Shown: positions 60,965 to 64,000 of the stretch, one piece after another
How the letters are laid out: every line of letters starts with the position of its first letter
Position numbering within the stretch: the stretch's first letter is position 1
Source: Butyrivibrio sp.
GTDB taxonomy: Bacteria > Bacillota > Clostridia > Lachnospirales > Lachnospiraceae
Direction of reading: 5' to 3'
Assembly: GCA_017535785.1 (NCBI GenBank)
Contig: JAFXTN010000037.1
Span: 62,001-126,000, forward strand
Length of the DNA stretch: 64,000 nucleotides
Program-made: the position numbers and the translations under genes
Notes under the pieces: generated by a model
The model's input: only the letters and a program-made list of their open reading frames with translations
Told to the model about the DNA's origin: nothing
Databases searched by the model: none

Positions 60965-61687
60965 TCAAAGGTCGATTTCTGTAACTGTATATTCAGGGAG
61001 TGCAGTAATGCTTTCTCTGTAAGCAGTGTCGAGATCAGTATATCCGTATACGGGATAGTTACCCAGATATTCCATGTGGAAATCCCAATCGGGGCTGTAG
61101 TTTGATTTGATCTTATTATCTTCTGTCATGCGGATGTTTTTAAAATTTATAGCGACGTAACGTTCATCGGTTTCTCCGTCTTCTTTTTCCCAGCTGAATT
61201 CGTAAAAGAACCAGAGCATGTTGTCATCTTCGCTGTTTAAGAGGTACTCACCTACAAGCTTAGGATCGCCTACACGCGTCCAAGAGCCGGTGTAGCTTTC
61301 CTTCATGTTCTTTGCGCAGCTGTCCGCAGCCTTGGTAAACTCTGAAAGATCTGTTCCTGCTTCGATATCTTTTGCATCTAAGAGGCGAAGCTGTGGCTTT
61401 TTGCTTGAAGCCTGTTCTGATTGAGTTGTAGTTGAAGAGCTTTGACCGGTCTCACGGATCCTTATAAAAAGAGACAGAGCGATGATCACAACAATGATCA
61501 CGAACAAAAACATTGCGATGAGTTTCGGTGTACTGTTTTTGGATTTATTAATGATGACCTCCGCATCCTCTTTGTCGTAATCTATGAGGAATATCGCATC
61601 GCAGTATGAGCATTTGTACTGCTCATCGTTTATTTTCTTTATTTCCGAACTTCCGCAATTCGGACATGTGACCTTTTTGAGTTCCAT
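60965..61687 (-). CDS. Zinc-ribbon membrane protein of unknown function
   Basis: A 240-residue protein: an N-terminal zinc ribbon (CPNCGSSEIKKINDEQYKCSYC, Cys pairs at about residues 9-12 and 27-30), one membrane helix (residues about 54-74, LIAMFLFVIIVVIIALSLFI), a Ser/Thr-rich linker, and a C-terminal extracytoplasmic domain rich in Tyr/Glu. A zinc-ribbon, membrane-helix, outer-domain layout is common among uncharacterised Lachnospiraceae proteins. It is convergent with cbiB, 7 bases apart, without a clear terminator. Confidence 0.65.
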   Translation of the reverse strand: MELKKVTCPNCGSSEIKKINDEQYKCSYCDAIFLIDYDKEDAEVIINKSKNSTPKLIAMFLFVIIVVIIALSLFIRIRETGQSSSTTTQSEQASSKKPQLRLLDAKDIEAGTDLSEFTKAADSCAKNMKESYTGSWTRVGDPKLVGEYLLNSEDDNMLWFFYEFSWEKEDGETDERYVAINFKNIRMTEDNKIKSNYSPDWDFHMEYLGNYPVYGYTDLDTAYRESITALPEYTVTEIDL

Positions 61688-61861
61688 CTTTATTCTGCTC
61701 CCTTGAATTATTATTAGGATAGTCTTATAAGAGTGTATCTCAAATTACAGATAATGTGAATCGTTTAGAATGCTTATAGCAAAGAAATGAGAAAGTTTTT
61801 TGCTGAACGGATTGAGGTGCTATAATAATTATCACGAATAAATAGATAGGAGTAATTACCC

Positions 61862-63478
61862 TTGAATAAGTACAGCATATTAAATAATAAGCTTTTTCTT
61901 TATCTGACGGAGTTCTTTGCGGGAATGTCCGTCATGGCGGTGGAACTTGGAGCGAGCAGACTTCTTGCACCGTATTTTAGTTCATCGCAGATCGTTTGGA
62001 CTATCATCATCGGAACGATCATGATAGCGATGGCACTGGGTAACATCTACGGAGGAAGAGCTGCGGATAAGAACCCGGATCCTCAGAAGCTTTACGGAAG
62101 GATACTCATTGCGGCTATCTGGATCGCTGCGATACCTGTGGTTGGTAAATATATCATTATCGGTATCTCAGCTCTTTTGATATTTACAGTAAACAACAAT
62201 TTCCTTGTTATAGCGGCTTTTGCGACATGTATGGTGGTGTTTGTGTTCCCGCTCTTTTTACTCGGAACGGTTACACCAAGTCTTGCAAAATACACGACAG
62301 ATTCTCTTGATGACAACGGAAAGATCATCGGAACGCTGGGAGCGTTCAACACTGTTGGAAGTATCATCGGAACTTTTGTTCCGACTTTCGTTACTATCCC
62401 TGCTGTCGGAACATCTGTGACATTTCTTATTTTTGCGGGAATACTTATAGTTTTATGTGCTTGTTTTTTCTTGAACAGCACAGGTAACAGAAAGAAGCTG
62501 ATCGTAGGCGTGATCTCTTTTATCCTGTGCTGCATCCTGGGACACAATGCAAGCTTTTCTTTTTGGGAGAAAGATCTTACTTTCGAGGGCGAGTCGGTAT
62601 ATAACTATCTTCAGGTAAAAGAGAATGCTAACAGCGTTATTCTTTCGACCAACGTGCTTTTCGGCGTTCAGTCTATCCTTATAAAAGACGGGGCGCTCAC
62701 CGGAATGTATTACGATTATGCGATGGCTGCGCCCTATATGAGCGGGATAAAAGAGAAGGAGGCAGTCGGAGAGAATACAGATATCCTTATACTGGGAATG
62801 GGCTCGGGAACATATGCGACACAGCTTTCGAGGCATTTTGACAATATCGATATCGAGGGCGTTGAGATAGATCAGAAGATAACAGATCTTGCTCACGAGT
62901 ATTTTGAGCTTCCGATGGACACAAAGGTCACAACCTACGACGGAAGGGCGTATCTTGCCGCAGTTGATAAAAAGTATGATGTGATAATGGTAGATGCTTA
63001 TCAGGATATAACGATCCCGTTTCAGATGTCCTCAAAAGAGTTTTTTACCATGGTAAAAGATCATCTTAATCCGGGCGGTGTCATGGTCGTAAACATGAAT
63101 ATGTTCAGTGATGATAACGAATCGACCATCAACAGATATCTTGCGGATACGATCTCATCGGTTTTTGACAATGTGAAGATCGCTCCTGTCAGCAACTCCA
63201 CAAACAGAGAGCTTTTTGCGACGGATTCAGCTGATTTCATGAGCACATTTGATGAGAATCTTGCTCTTGAGGATGAGCCTGAGCTTAAAAACATGATGGC
63301 CGCCGTTAAGAATGTGCTTAGCGATTATGAGGCCGGAAACAATGTTATGACTGATGACAAAGCGCCGGTTGAGCTACTTGGAATGCGCCAGATCGACTCT
63401 ATCATCAAGGAGGAAGTGGCTGTTTACAAGAGCGTCTATAAGGAAAAAGGCCTCAAGGGGCTCATGGAAATTCTTTAA
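61862..63478 (+). CDS. Fused membrane transporter/spermidine-synthase-like protein
   Basis: A 538-residue protein. Residues 1-235 have six to eight membrane segments with ELGASRLLAPYFSSSQIVWTIIIGTIMIAMALGN and YGGRAADKN, typical of the MFS-like half of fused MFS/spermidine synthase proteins. Residues about 240-480 are a SpeE-like methyltransferase/aminopropyltransferase fold: SVYNYLQV, ILGMGSGTYATQLSRHF, VEIDQKITDLAHEYF, DGRAYLAAVDKKYDVIMVDAY. The TTG start at 61862 follows AGGAG 9 bases upstream, and TGCTATAAT (61818-61826) is an extended -10. Function uncertain; polyamine synthesis is unproven for this fusion. Confidence 0.85.
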   Translation: MNKYSILNNKLFLYLTEFFAGMSVMAVELGASRLLAPYFSSSQIVWTIIIGTIMIAMALGNIYGGRAADKNPDPQKLYGRILIAAIWIAAIPVVGKYIIIGISALLIFTVNNNFLVIAAFATCMVVFVFPLFLLGTVTPSLAKYTTDSLDDNGKIIGTLGAFNTVGSIIGTFVPTFVTIPAVGTSVTFLIFAGILIVLCACFFLNSTGNRKKLIVGVISFILCCILGHNASFSFWEKDLTFEGESVYNYLQVKENANSVILSTNVLFGVQSILIKDGALTGMYYDYAMAAPYMSGIKEKEAVGENTDILILGMGSGTYATQLSRHFDNIDIEGVEIDQKITDLAHEYFELPMDTKVTTYDGRAYLAAVDKKYDVIMVDAYQDITIPFQMSSKEFFTMVKDHLNPGGVMVVNMNMFSDDNESTINRYLADTISSVFDNVKIAPVSNSTNRELFATDSADFMSTFDENLALEDEPELKNMMAAVKNVLSDYEAGNNVMTDDKAPVELLGMRQIDSIIKEEVAVYKSVYKEKGLKGLMEIL

Positions 63479-63481
63479 AAT

Positions 63482-63523
63482 GTACAAAAATTTATGAAAA
63501 TTAGTACAAAAATGTGCTATTAT
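63482..63523 (+). promoter_or_regulatory. Promoter region with direct repeat before the 93-residue protein gene
   Basis: GTACAAAAAT occurs at 63482-63491 and 63504-63513 (22 bases apart, two helical turns). The extended -10 TGCTATTAT lies at 63515-63523. Confidence 0.4.
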
Positions 63524-63595
63524 TTATAGCAGAGGGGTTATACACCTTCGGATATTCAATTCAATAGTTTGTAAAAAGAGAAAGGAGCACTTCCT

Positions 63596-63877
63596 ATGAG
63601 TAGTAGCCAGTTGCAATATTCTCCGTTCAAACCAAATTTGAAGACAGCCGAAGTATTTGCCTGGGGAGATCCGGAGTACAACTTGTTTGATCAGCTAAGT
63701 GAGAAGTATGAAAGGAGCCATCCTGAATTTCAGAATCTTTCAACTTACGAAAAGATGGTTATAAGAGAGCAGATTCATCATGAAGCGATTGGGCTTACAC
63801 CGCTCAACCTTATCATGGATTTCATAGAAGATCCTCAGTTTGATGAATTCAGATTCGTGCGTACGGAAAGAAAATGA
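63596..63877 (+). CDS. Hypothetical 93-residue protein
   Basis: A small acidic/aromatic protein, MSSSQLQYSPFKPNLKTAEV, ending EDPQFDEFRFVRTERK. No domain is recognised; there is no signal peptide or membrane helix. It has its own extended -10 promoter, a AAAGGAG ribosome site and a strong terminator, so it is a real monocistronic gene. Confidence 0.65.
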   Translation: MSSSQLQYSPFKPNLKTAEVFAWGDPEYNLFDQLSEKYERSHPEFQNLSTYEKMVIREQIHHEAIGLTPLNLIMDFIEDPQFDEFRFVRTERK

Positions 63878-63886
63878 CAGAATAAA

Positions 63887-63928
63887 AGGCTGTGAACCGG
63901 GATAAGCCAAAGTTCACAGCCTGTTTTT
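63887..63928. terminator. Bidirectional terminator at the right end
   Basis: AGGCTGTGAAC (63887-63897) and GTTCACAGCCT (63912-63922), followed by GTTTTTA. It lies between convergent genes. Confidence 0.9.
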
Positions 63929-63942
63929 ATATGATAGTGATC

Positions 63943-64000
63943 TTATTGTTTTAATCTTGTGAGCATACGCGCTTCACGGATTTTTTCATTTACATCCGAT
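63943..64000 (-). CDS. C-terminal end of an unidentified minus-strand gene
   Basis: Reading the minus strand from the edge, the frame ending at TAA 63945-63943 encodes SDVNEKIREARMLTRLKQ, a plausible basic helical tail directly facing the shared terminator. Too little is visible to name it. Confidence 0.45.
   Translation of the reverse strand, partial: SDVNEKIREARMLTRLKQ

Overview
The window looks like chromosomal DNA of an anaerobic, low-to-mid GC Firmicute, most likely a Lachnospiraceae relative (Butyrivibrio or Roseburia type; inferred, not proven). The pointers are AGA/AGG-rich arginine codons, strong GGAGG ribosome sites, meso-diaminopimelate dehydrogenase, a CooS-type protein, HAAS/PadR and MATE genes, and a DUF5082-type toxin cassette. 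I saw no rRNA, tRNA, CRISPR array, phage or insertion sequence.

Layout. 1-1961: PadR regulator (cut by the window edge), a HAAS-SEDS membrane protein and an XRE remnant. 1974-6192: LysR regulator divergent from metE-metF. 6309-12730: cation/proton antiporter, Fur-type regulator, small Sel1-like protein, diaminopimelate dehydrogenase, TcdA, a PurF homologue that has lost its glutaminase nucleophile, and MetY. 12803-17171 (minus): NAD salvage (nadE, pncB, NMN adenylyltransferase), a YczE-type membrane protein and a serine hydrolase. 17390-25283: SGNH hydrolase, DUF2130 protein, MATE pump, an amino-acid ABC transporter behind a two-hairpin leader, a cytidylate-kinase-like protein and a deletion scar. 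25382-27952: a large PEP/pyruvate-binding-domain protein.

The core of the window is 28092-50501, a sulfur-assimilation island. It holds cysK, a MalY-type lyase, a cystathionine synthase/lyase, then yezD-nifB-nifX-nifH-cysK2-nifD-nifK-nifX2. This is a minimal nitrogenase-like system with no nifE/N/V and with the NifH and P-cluster ligands intact. Next come a NitT/TauT-type ABC transporter co-transcribed with a CooS homologue whose C-cluster carries a Cys-to-Asp change, a second (cystine-type) ABC transporter with a LysR gene, and metQNI. Four promoters here (cysK, yezD, the TauT-type transporter, metQ) share an ATAA-containing element exactly 38 bases upstream of the -10 hexamer, so the nitrogenase-like genes appear wired into cysteine/methionine control rather than nitrogen control. 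The best match in established knowledge is the methylthio-alkane reductase (Mar) family. It releases methanethiol from organic sulfur compounds, and the MetY encoded nearby could turn methanethiol plus O-acetylhomoserine into methionine. The embedded cysteine synthase and the altered CooS make this version unusual.

50620-64000: ApbE, a CPBP protease, cobD, a toxin-immunity cassette (DUF5082-type helper, barnase-like RNase toxin, SMI1/KNR4 immunity) inserted between cobD and cobT-cobU-cobS-cbiB, a zinc-ribbon membrane protein, a fused membrane/spermidine-synthase-like protein and a small hypothetical protein. The end of a minus-strand gene runs off the right edge.
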